A stretch of DNA of 64,000 nt, from the NCBI GenBank assembly GCA_014621425.1, contig JAANBB010000019.1:124001-188000 (forward strand), read 5' to 3'. Positions 47,041 to 56,559 of the stretch are shown piece by piece. The translations under genes and the position numbers were made by a program. Source of the DNA: Cylindrodendrum hubeiense. Its lineage: Eukaryota; Ascomycota; Sordariomycetes; Hypocreales; Nectriaceae. The notes beneath the pieces are model-generated. The model did no database searches. It was not told the DNA's origin and was given only the letters and a program-made list of their open reading frames with translations. Position 1 is the stretch's first letter. Each line of letters opens with the position of its first letter.

Positions 47041-48092
47041 ATTTGATCATGGTCCAGGTCGGCGGGGGACGGTGCGAGGATAGGTGCAGAGTCATAGGCT
47101 AGGAGGACACTGGATGCCTAGCCCATTCCCCAATCATTATTTACTTCATTAGTCTGTGTTAAATATTATCAATTGAATATGGCTATTATAAACCAAGGAC
47201 TTAAATTCATGCTAGCTCAACACATCAACGCTTCACTTTGCACTGTTAATGACGTCGAGAATCGCAGTTGTCAAACGGTCACTCGGACATCGAGAAAGCC
47301 AGTCATATTTTATGTCCAGGCAAATTGCTCATGGGACCCCGCGTCGGGTCAGATAGTGTAAGCGGAAATAGTACAGTTGAATTCGCTATCAATGCCGCTT
47401 AATTCCAACATAGAACGGACTAAAGAGGGCATGGATTGAGGCGACAGCCCACCGTACCATCATCGGGCGACATTGGTGTCGCATCCCCGCCATTGTCTAT
47501 TTTGTGGCGGTACAATGACAATGTTGGTTCCTTGTAGGGCAATCCACCAGAGCTGGTTTTCTTGGCACATGCACAGGTCTTGATAGATTGATTGGCTTTG
47601 GCTCAGGTACCCTTGGCCATCCAACTTGGCCTCATCCAGACTGAGTATGCATAAATACAGTGGTTTAATGGCGTCTGACAAAGGATCGACATCCCTACAT
47701 GGCTGTTTCTAGTTGCCCGGGCGTGCAGTGGCCATTTTAACCAAAATGCTCGAATGCGTATTTCGGTATGCAGCCCACGTGCTTGTTCACTTGGATGCCA
47801 AGGTGTCTTGAGTCCACCTTAGCGCGTTGACGGGGGGCTGAGTGTCAAACTGGAGGAATGGCCCGATCAGCCGAAGGATCGGGATACCGACTGATCAGCC
47901 CCAGGATCGAGATGCCTACTAGTACTAGCAGGAGGGTTGCAATGCCCAGCCGGCATGATCCTGCCATTTAAGTACTGAATTGGCGCCAACACTTAGGCCT
48001 CCCTTGCAACGCTGGAATGCTGCTGAGCCGCCGTACACTTCGCAATTGTCTCAGCCAATTGTCTAGAACCCGTGGTTGGGCGTCGTATCGCA
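47041..48092. other. Intergenic with a small tandem repeat
   Basis: No supported gene. At about 47864-47919 a 28-base unit beginning GATCAGCC is present twice, each with an internal AGGATCG. The last part is the 5' region of the next gene. Confidence 0.45.
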
Positions 48093-48881
48093 ATGATCAA
48101 CAACAGCACCCCGCAAATTACTGCAATCAAATCGGATCTGTTAGGCCAAACTATGGCCAGCAAAGAGCAGCACCTCGGAGCTTGCGCACTAAATTATCAG
48201 CAGACCAAGAATCGCATGTTTCCACTCAAGTTGGACTTGTTCGGCAACAAAACCACGGCTGCCGATGGATGGTTTGTCGGCGAATGTCGGGAAAAGCCTC
48301 TGTACGCCGTCAACAGAAATCCAGGGAGGAAGCCTCGGAGCGACAATCTACCAGATGTCATCTTGTACGCTGGTCCCACAGAGGCCACCCCTGTCCTTGC
48401 TTCTGCCCGATATGTGCAGACTCACCATGAAAACTATCTGGTGACGATACCGCCGGTTTTGGGGAGCACTGAAAATCCAGTCGAGGAAGCTGTTTCGAAT
48501 AAGGGCAGCTGGAACAAGATAGTATGGCGATTCTCCATAGAGACGGAGGTGGAAGGCCATAGAGAAGAGTTTGAGTGGCGGAAGAGTAGTAGCAGCAATA
48601 TCTCGCGACTCCTAGGCGGTACATCGTCGGGATACAAGCTCGTCCGTCTGAGCAGCATCGACACCACCAAGCCCACCGGCGAGTGGGTAAGCAGGACTGA
48701 CGGTGGTGAGGTCGTCGCTGCCTGCTCAGGCGGGTTTTCATCATTTACCAGTTGGTGGATCATCGGATTCGTGGGGGTTGGCGCGACGGGTGACTTGGGT
48801 GGCCGGTGGGAGGTTATGACGCTTATTACAGCTCTGGTGCTCAAAGACCAAAGCATCAAGCGTTCTCAGGAAGCAAGTTGA
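48093..48881 (+). CDS. Tubby/LURP-like fungal protein
   Basis: A 262-residue intronless protein. I start it at the ATG at 48093, because the frame upstream offers only GTG. The profile (FPLKLDLFGN, TAADGWFVGECREKPLYAV, DVILYAGPTEATPVLASA, a central EEFEWRKS strand, YKLVRL, GGEVVAA and RWEVMTLITALVL at the end) matches a fungal family with the tubby C-terminal/LURP-one fold, a beta-barrel around a helix whose cellular role is mostly unknown. It has no signal peptide or membrane segment. The last helix carries basic residues (KDQSIKRS). Confidence is moderate for the fold and good for the gene. Confidence 0.75.
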   Translation: MINNSTPQITAIKSDLLGQTMASKEQHLGACALNYQQTKNRMFPLKLDLFGNKTTAADGWFVGECREKPLYAVNRNPGRKPRSDNLPDVILYAGPTEATPVLASARYVQTHHENYLVTIPPVLGSTENPVEEAVSNKGSWNKIVWRFSIETEVEGHREEFEWRKSSSSNISRLLGGTSSGYKLVRLSSIDTTKPTGEWVSRTDGGEVVAACSGGFSSFTSWWIIGFVGVGATGDLGGRWEVMTLITALVLKDQSIKRSQEAS

Positions 48882-49107
48882 CAATAGCATGAGATTTCAA
48901 AACATGGTTATGAAATAAGCCCATTACTAACCATAATTTGAGAGCTTCAGTGATAAGTGAATCATACAAATTTATTCCATGAGCGACTGTTATTCCCTGC
49001 TTGACACAGTCCCGAATACCTCTATCGTTCATTGGGAATGACCGTCTGAAGGTAAGACCCGAGCAACTGATCAATATTCCCCTTTCATTGCCCGCCCCCA
49101 TACATAC

Positions 49108-50385
49108 TCAGTACTGCTTGGAGCTTTTGAGGATATTCCTACAAATCACACAAGCCATCATTTGGCAGCCGGGACAACGGAAAGCAAATTTGTGCTGCAC
49201 GCGTTGACAGCGGGTGCACAAGTGTCGTCCCTCTTCTTTTCTCCACCACATGTTGTGTACGCAAGCACCATCGTCCGTCCTTAGGACACTTTCCCGAATT
49301 GGTGCCTCTTTTCTTTCACTGTGTTTGTGCTTCGAACTGTTTCCCGCAACAATTTTGTCCCTGTCCTCCCTTGGTTCACAGTCAGCCGCTTGGCGAGCCT
49401 CCTCCATCATTTCTTTTAATCGCCGCAGTACAGCATCCTCTCTAGCATTCTTCATTTTCTCTTCACGCCGCCGAATCTTTGCCTCTTGACGAGCTTTCCT
49501 GGACTTCTCTTTTCTTTTCTCCCTTGCAGCCGTTTCTCTTCGAAACCTTTCAGCTCTCATGCGCTTTTCCGCGGCAAACATAGCTGCTTCTTTTTCTTGG
49601 TGGACAGTATCAAATTCTGCCCTTTTTCTTTTAAGTTCCTTGTCCATACTTCTCAGTTGTGCTTCGAGGACTTCCAATTTGTTGTTCCATTGGTGAATTT
49701 CGGCCTCCAGCACTATTTGACCTATCGCTCGCCCGGTTGCACGCCTGTTCCTTTTTCCTCTTTCTTCGGCAGATATTTGTGGTTCAAAGAAATAGCTATA
49801 CCAATTATTTCTTGTAGCATCTTGCTGAGTCTCTATTGCCTCGTCGTTCTGAAGAATAAACATTGCTACTTTCTTTCTGCTGATCTCTGCATTTGTTGCG
49901 AATTGGTGACAGTCTAACCTTGCCATTTCGATGATCATATGCTCCAATTCTGTCGCCAACTCGTCATAAATTTCTTTGTTTGCTTGTTTCTCATGCTTCT
50001 GCGTTGCATATATCTCGTTGGGGCAGGCTTGTGACCACCCATTTTCGGTGACATTTTTGGGCAACGTTGGGCCCCATGGCGTAGTAGAGTTTGCCTGTTT
50101 AATGAGTGGATATTGGTCATCGAAAACACTCCGACTTTTTGTATCAGCCAGAGTCTCGTAGGCGTCTTGGAGCTAAGCACAGTCGCGTCAGCATTGTGTG
50201 TTGTTGAGCCAAATAGAAGTCCGAACAATTTGAAATTCAGCTATTGCCCGTGGACTGTTTCCATTTTTACCAGGATCTCTAAACTTTGCAAGCCGATTGT
50301 AGGCTGCTTGAATCGCCACCAAATCCGCTGATTGTGGGACCTCAAGGATGGCATAAAAGTCGATCGCAAATGCAGGAGGCACCAT
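49108..50385 (-). CDS. J-domain-like coiled-coil protein with C-terminal zinc-binding cluster
   Basis: Two exons, 50385-50227 and 50172-49108, give 407 residues. The N-terminus (FYAILEVPQSADLVAIQAAY, then EFQILQDAYETLADTKSRS) is a J-domain by pattern, but the helix II-III loop reads DPG (residues 37-39) where HPD is required to stimulate Hsp70, so it is probably not a working co-chaperone. From about residue 190 a long charged, Lys/Arg/Glu-rich coiled coil follows (KRMRAERFRRETAAREKRKE). The last 55 residues hold Cys/His pairs (GACVHNMWW, LCTRCQ, CPGCQ, CVICR), a likely zinc ribbon or RING-like cluster. J-domain plus coiled coil plus terminal Cys cluster is a known fungal layout. Function unknown. 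Confidence 0.78.
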
Positions 50386-51942
50386 CGCAACGGCATAAAT
50401 GGCCAAGACGGGCCTGGAAAGACTGCACTAGGCAGTTGTATGAGCGGATTCCGTGCCTGGCACAATCAAGGTCCAGAGGCTGGCACCACCAAGCTTGCAA
50501 CACAGTCACTCCAGGAATCACAGATACTCGGCGCGGGTCGCTCTCGGTTGGCTCTCGGTCGATGGCATCTTTAAATCGTATGCTCATTTCCACGTTAGCC
50601 GTGCGGGGTAAATATCAACAGACTCTGGTGGCTTTCGGTTGGCATCCTCTCATTGGAGGACTGACGAACTGACGAGTCGGGATTCGCAAGACACGGCAGG
50701 CTGTGGTTGGCCATGTACCTGTCTTTATTATTATGAATTGGTTCACGTGGTAATATCGTGTAATGATAACAAAATCAGGTCGATTGAGGCTCGCCAGAGA
50801 GCCAGTTGGTCCAACCAGCGGGTACTTGGCTGACGATTTGGAACGAAAGTTCCTTATAATACGGTATGCATTAATGCTTTGAAACGAGTGTTGTTAATCG
50901 CCATTGCCATCCCAGTTCCTTCACCATCAATTACAAAGACCGGTAACAAGCCACGTTCAAGTGTTGCCACCCAGATCCTATCCCAACAGCCAAATATGGC
51001 TATTCCCATACGCATCATTGACTAATGGATCTATCGGTATCTCATTCAGGATCTTCTTCGTGTCAACTTCCACACTCGGTGGCCTTTCTCAGTATAAACA
51101 ACTCGAGATGATAGTGCTCAATATCAAGGCTGCTAAGTACCAAGCCATTCACCCAGATTGGCATCATATTAACTATCCCTTAACAGACAAAATATCTTGA
51201 ACATAACCCTACATTGATTCCAACCCTGCATCACGGTCCCAATTTGGCCAACGCCTCAATATCTAAACGCAAACCTCACAGGTAAATCTTCGAGCCAATC
51301 CTTCTCGCTTTTCAATCTTGTGCGCGATACATACAATGTTATATCGTATCTATAGATGTCACGATGATCTTTATAATATGTAATCCTCGATTGGTCATCC
51401 TTCAATCTAGACATTTGGCACCTTCCTACACAGAGTTTGGCTTCTAGGTCTACGCCAAATTGGCAACAGCGTGGTAGGTTACAAAAGACAGGTCGAGTGA
51501 TAAAAAATAATTGTGAGTTTTATTTTAATTCTGACTTGAGATAGAAACCATATGCATTTGTGACGTCTAAAGAATCGAACTGTCTATTTAATATTACATG
51601 GCTTAGAATGATAGCCTGCGTGAACTAGTCATCGATCCTCCAATTCCAAGCTTGCCAAATACTTGGCGTGTTCCAATTGTTAAATTATGATGCGTAACGA
51701 TGAAGTACCAAATTCATGACGTTGGCGAAATTATATGTGAGAGGTTTGTACTGGCTTTTGAACAAGGTCGGAGCTGCGTCGGTAGGGTCGCTATTAGGGA
51801 GTTTATGGCTCTCGACCTGACTGCCGATGTGATCTGTAATTAAGATGTTAGCAAATGATTATAATGTCTTGTAAAGCTTAACATACCGAAAATAAATAAT
51901 AATCCGATCTTTAATAGCTCCGACGAGGTCAGATAAGGGGGC
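50386..51942. other. Intergenic, no supported gene
   Basis: About 1.5 kb between the J-like gene (leftward) and the 3' end of the minus-strand repeat-protein gene. Only short frames. Confidence 0.45.
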
Positions 51943-52995
51943 TTAAGCCCGGACGCCACGGCGCATGGTGTTTCGCTTGACAATGCCGTCGACAACGCCA
52001 TCAACAGTATCGAGAACCTCATCAACAGTGCCATCAACAGCACCGTCAACGGTGTCAACAACATTACCGACAGTGCCGACGAGCTCATCGACGGCATCAG
52101 TAACGCTGTCAAGCAGAGGCTCGCGCTTAACAATGCCATCGACAGTGTCAAGAACCTCATCAACAGTACCATCGACAGCGCCGTCAACAGTGTCAACAAC
52201 GTCACCGACAGTGCCAACAAGCTCGTCAACGGCATCAGTAACGCTGTCGAGGAGGGGCTCTCGCTTGACGATTCCATCGACAACACCATCAACAGTATCG
52301 AGGACCTCGTAGACAGTACCATCGACATCGATAACACCATCAACAGTATCGAGAACCTCGTCAACGGTGCCATCGACAGCACCATCAGCCGTGTCAACGA
52401 CATCACCGACAGTGCCGACAAGCTCATCGACAGCATCATTCAGGCTGTCCAGCAGGGGCTGTCGCTTGGCAATGCCACCGACAACGCCGTCAACGGTATC
52501 GAGAACCTCATCAACCGTGCCGTCGACGTCGACAGTATCGAGAACCTCATCAACAGTGCCGTCGACGTCGATAGAATCAACAACCTCGCCAACAGTGTCA
52601 AGAACATCGCCGACGGTATCGGTAAGGCTATCAAGCAGAGGCTGTCGCTTGGCAATGCCACCAACAACGCCGTCAACAGTGTCGAGAACGTCATCAACAG
52701 TGCCCTCGACGTCGATGGTATCAACAACATCGTCAACAGTATCGAGAAGATCATCAACGGTGCCTTCAATGTCGACAGTATCAACAACATCGCCGACAGA
52801 ATCGGTAAGGCTATCGAGCAGGGGCTGTCGCTTAATAATTCCATCAACAACGCCGTCGACGGTGTCGACAACCTCGCCAACAGTGTCCCCGACAGTGTCG
52901 ACAACATCGCCGACAGTATCCGTGAGGCCGCCTAGGAGGGGAGCGGCAAAGGCCGACATGGCCATGGTGGCAATGGTGAAGCAAGTAGTCTTCAT
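51943..52995 (-). CDS. Secreted Kex2-site repeat protein (KEP; candidate peptide or repellent precursor)
   Basis: An intronless 350-residue protein. Residues 1-18 are a signal peptide (TIATMAMSAFAAPLL). The rest is a repeat of VGDVVDTVDG and VDEVLDTVDG words, acidic and rich in Val, Asp, Gly and Thr, with six Lys-Arg dipeptides in regular context: IIKRQPLLDSLTD, IAKRQPLLDSL (twice), IVKREPLLDSVTD (twice) and IVKRNTMRRG at the end. KR after a small hydrophobic residue is a Kex2 site in the secretory path, so about five long peptides starting QPLL or EPLL would be released. This layout is that of fungal KEPs, which include pheromone, ustiloxin/dikaritin-type RiPP precursors and Ustilago repellent. 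The released peptides are long, amphipathic and contain no conserved Tyr, which favours a structural or repellent-like role over a dikaritin. No UstYa-like gene is near. Confidence 0.85.
   Translation of the reverse strand: MKTTCFTIATMAMSAFAAPLLGGLTDTVGDVVDTVGDTVGEVVDTVDGVVDGIIKRQPLLDSLTDSVGDVVDTVDIEGTVDDLLDTVDDVVDTIDVEGTVDDVLDTVDGVVGGIAKRQPLLDSLTDTVGDVLDTVGEVVDSIDVDGTVDEVLDTVDVDGTVDEVLDTVDGVVGGIAKRQPLLDSLNDAVDELVGTVGDVVDTADGAVDGTVDEVLDTVDGVIDVDGTVYEVLDTVDGVVDGIVKREPLLDSVTDAVDELVGTVGDVVDTVDGAVDGTVDEVLDTVDGIVKREPLLDSVTDAVDELVGTVGNVVDTVDGAVDGTVDEVLDTVDGVVDGIVKRNTMRRGVRA
52005..52930 (-). repeat. Tandem repeat units inside the KEP gene
   Basis: At the DNA level units of roughly 120-180 bases recur, built on GTCGAC and GTTGAT words. 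The two QPLL and the two EPLL units are almost identical to each other, a sign of recent unit duplication or gene conversion. Confidence 0.7.
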
Positions 52996-55740
52996 GATGA
53001 AAGATGTAAGAGTTGTAAGGGAGTGTGAAAGAGTGAATTAAAAGAGTGAACTGAAACTTGCTGTGAAAGGAAGAGAGTGTTGGATTTGATGAGGTTGAAA
53101 AGATTGATTGAAGGCGGCGAGTACAGTCTTTTATCACTTTCGAGGTCCCCTCGATTTGTAGGAGGAACGACTCCAACCCGTCATGCTTCATCTGACAGCA
53201 GCGCTAGTGAAGTGAGGTACCTGCCGATCTTTGCAGTAGGCGATATAGCCAACGGAGCTATCCTCACAACAACTAAGAATGCCCACAATTCACACCTTGG
53301 CCAAGTGCGGGGTCCATGTGTGAGTCGCAATGCCGTTGAGCAGGGATCCAAGCTCGGAGGTTAATAGTGGAGTTGGATGGCCTCATGCTCTTATGAAAAG
53401 GCGTGTAAGTCTGGCTATTAGGACGTGACCGTCTGATCTAACGCGCAGATAGTGTTTACCCATGGGAATCCACCAGTTACTAATTCTATTACGCCTGTGC
53501 TGTTCCACTGGCAGCTTCAATTGTTGAGTTGCAGGCTGCGATGTTTGGCTCAAATGTGTTCCGACTTCGTGTCCGGGTGCTTAGTCCTAGTAAACCCATT
53601 GGACAGTGACTGTCGCCCGAATGTCCGAATGGGCTTCAAGGTGAAGATCTGCGAAAGCTTGACCACGGAGGTTACCTAGTTTACCGGCATCGGCTTTCGT
53701 TCATCTCCGTCGAGTGCAGCGCTTTGACCGCGCTAGCTCCATTGCGACACAGCTGTCATCTGATTGATGCCGACCGAGCGCACGCGGCCTCTCCGCTATC
53801 GCATCTAGGGATATTTCAGATAAGCCGCCTGTCGCTTTGACCTCGTGAAGCTCTATGACCTCTATTACGTTGACTTGTTCGAGCTTCATTACGTTGAACT
53901 CGTTGATAAGACTAGTCCTTCGTCTTGACCTTCTTTTCTCGTCCACATGGCCTACCTTTTATCTTCTTTATCATTCCCAGCAGCATCAGCCTGTTCTTAC
54001 AGAAGTAGCATTCTAGATAACCGTCAATAATTCCCCATATGAGTATTCTTTTAGTCATCTCATCAGCTAGCACTTAAGTCCTTCTCCATGCTCCCTTCAC
54101 GCCTGAAGTTAAAATATTCACCAGGATACCATGTGCTCATAGGGTGTAGGCATCGCCATCGTTGCGAGTCCTGACCTACGGTCGTAAAGCAATGAGGTAC
54201 CCTACCATAGCTGAACAGCCAAGATTCACAGCTGCGTATCATGTAGCGATTAGCGATCATGCCATGCCGTGGCGACCACATCGCTGGGAATAGAGATCTA
54301 CGGTCCTTGGCGGGCTAGCTTAAGCTGGTTTACTCCTTACAAACTCTAAAGATGTTCTTATAAACATTTCCCCTCTTTTTCTCCACTTGTGTTTCAGATT
54401 GATGAAGCGTTAAGATTGGCCATGTGTACACGCAAGCGGTGTGGTGTGGTGCGCGGACTCCGGGTAGTGGTGACAGGTGGGCCGGATGTCGAGGGTCTGA
54501 TGGTTGAGCTTGTTGAGCAAGCATACCCCAGATCTGTCCCAATCTCCGGCGGAGCGGCCGACGTGTTCACCGGTAGTGACTCCTCCAGTCGCTTTTGTGC
54601 AGGGCCTGAGGCCCTTTGCTCCCAGTGTTGGCGTAATTGCTTCCATGTATCGAACCCAGCGGTCTGCCAACTACCCTATAGGTTCCAATTTTTGACGAGC
54701 GGCCGTGGATGCAGTTGACTACGGCAATGGATCATGGCTGCAGCTGCATCTGTTGATAGCAAATAAATTCTTGATTTAATTTCAGCAAAATATTAATATC
54801 TCTTCGTGGTTGTGGGAAATAATTGTCGCATTTGATTTGGAGTGAACAAGCTCTTGACTCGACCGACTCTTTTTCGCATCTGTCGCAGAACCACCAGATG
54901 AGTATCGCGAACCCGAGCTCAATCATCTGCACGGGTACTCCGTAATATTTTGACATTGCGGGCCGAACTCGGTCTCAGACCTTGCGCAGCTAGCTGCATG
55001 CTGCTAGGACTTTAGTTGACATAAAGACGTGCCTGCGGGCGTTTTGAGAGCAGCTTCATCTCCAACCCTTCATGCTGCTGACTACACGGCGACACTGACA
55101 CGGACACTCGCTCTCTCATTGCACAGACTTCTACTACCAGTGCACCGGCTACACTTCGGCTCGTTCCCCTAGGCTCTACATGTAGGCGAGTGCGTAGACG
55201 ATTGACTCTGGAGGAGCTTGAGGTTCGGTGCTCATTTGATGGATGCAACAAGCGCATTCCGTTCCATTCTGTGCTGGGGAACAGTCAGAACTTCCCCCTC
55301 CTTCATCGCCTGGGAATCCCCCGAGCCAGCCGTCTGTGGGCCTCGCACGCGTAATAACAGCGTTTGTATGCAAGGGGATGCCTGTACTCAGAGCCACCAC
55401 GTGCGTTGCGGGGGGGCAAGTGCAATTTCCGAGTAGCAGGCCCTAAAATCGGGGTAGAGACACTAACTGTTCCTTGCTATTCCTAGCTCTCGCGCACGTG
55501 GACAGTGAACGAGTGTGATGGATGTGCGACGTAAGGCGACAACTAGACATTTCTCTGTGGCCGCGCAGGAGCCAGCGTCCATTGTGGCGATGGCCTAACA
55601 CTACCAAGGAAACCCACATGGCTTAATCTTCCGTGGTGTGTTATGTCGTGAGTTTCTTGCACTTGTCAGCACTGATAACCACCAAACCTCACATCCCACA
55701 TCCCTCCGGCAACATCGGCTCTATGAGCCCGGCCACGGCT

Positions 55741-55914
55741 CATCTCTTTGAGTGCCCAAATTCTTGTGGGACAACTCGAGACTTCCCCAAGTTTGACAGA
55801 TACCAATAATCCTGTGAGAGCTCAGCACTAGATGAGGTATTTGCTGGCTGTAAACCGGCTCAAATCCGACCTGTCACAGGCGTCCCCTCAAGAATTTAGG
55901 CACTCAAAGAGATG
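55741..55914 (+). mobile_element. Small TIR element, copy 3
   Basis: About 174 bases bounded by CATCTCTTTGAGTGCCCAAA at the left and its inverse at the right (TTTAGGCACTCAAAGAGATG). The interior shares AAGTTTGACAG, GATGAGGTAT and CCGGCTCAAATCCGA with copy 1 in the same orientation, though the ends are longer and better preserved here. Confidence 0.65.
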
Positions 55915-56431
55915 GGGGTTACCCACGACGACGTCACAAACCTCGCCCTCAAGCCGGGTTGCCGAGCCACCTTGCGCCTACTAAGCTACTGCGCCTGGTC
56001 TGACATCAACCTCAACGCCATGTCACGACGTCTGATATCATTCCATGTCACTGGCCCCGCGGGGTACGCTGGAATGCAGAGGGTTGCCTTTTTCAGCCAC
56101 GGCCTACCAATCACACCAATCACACCAATTACACCAATCACACCTTTTATCCGTCCGTCGAAGCCTAAAGTTGTTGCCGTAGGCGTCCATGGCAGTGTTT
56201 ACTGGCGAATAATAGCTCTTGTCACCACCGAACGCCAAGCACCTAATACTGTGATATCCCTGCATATAATCTGGTGATTGGTGATGTGCCAACATATCTT
56301 GGAAATCCTCGCTTGGGACCAAAACAGTCACCAGACAGGCAGGCAGGCCAAGTGACCTAAGCAATGTGCAAATGTGCAGCCGAGATATTTTCACGGTTAT
56401 CTAGATGTCGAAATATGCTCGCCATGGTCGC

Positions 56432-56441
56432 TATTTAAATA
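56432..56441 (+). promoter_or_regulatory. TATA-like box of the caspase-fold gene
   Basis: TATTTAAATA lies 119 bases before the ATG at 56560, followed by a C/A-rich leader, a plausible core promoter. Confidence 0.4.
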
Positions 56442-56559
56442 ACGCTACCCGGCCCTGTTTGTACGACACCACAGCATTGCCTCTTTGTAAATAGAAAGAC
56501 AACTTCAACTCACTTACACCCTTCTCACCTCACAAACGTACAATCCAAAACAAACCAAC

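Larger units (their letters stand above)
52996..56559. other. Gene-poor region with repeats
   Basis: No convincing gene in 3.5 kb. The KEP promoter is at the left end and a TATA-like TATTTAAATA (56432-56441) belongs to the caspase gene at the right. A 9-base minisatellite (ACCAATCAC-like, four units) is at 56106-56141. One TIR element lies at 55741-55914. Confidence 0.5.

Noticed and set aside
51943..52995. Dikaritin (ustiloxin-type) precursor
   Set aside because: The fragments are long and lack a repeated Tyr-containing core, and no DUF3328/UstYa-like gene is near. Kept as a general KEP candidate.
51965..53041. Two long Ser/Thr/Pro-rich plus-strand frames opposite the KEP gene
   Set aside because: Mirror of the GTCGAC-type repeat. 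The minus strand has the signal peptide and KR sites.
55912..56277. 121-codon plus-strand frame
   Set aside because: It runs through the 9-base minisatellite and out of a TIR element and has no protein-like motif.
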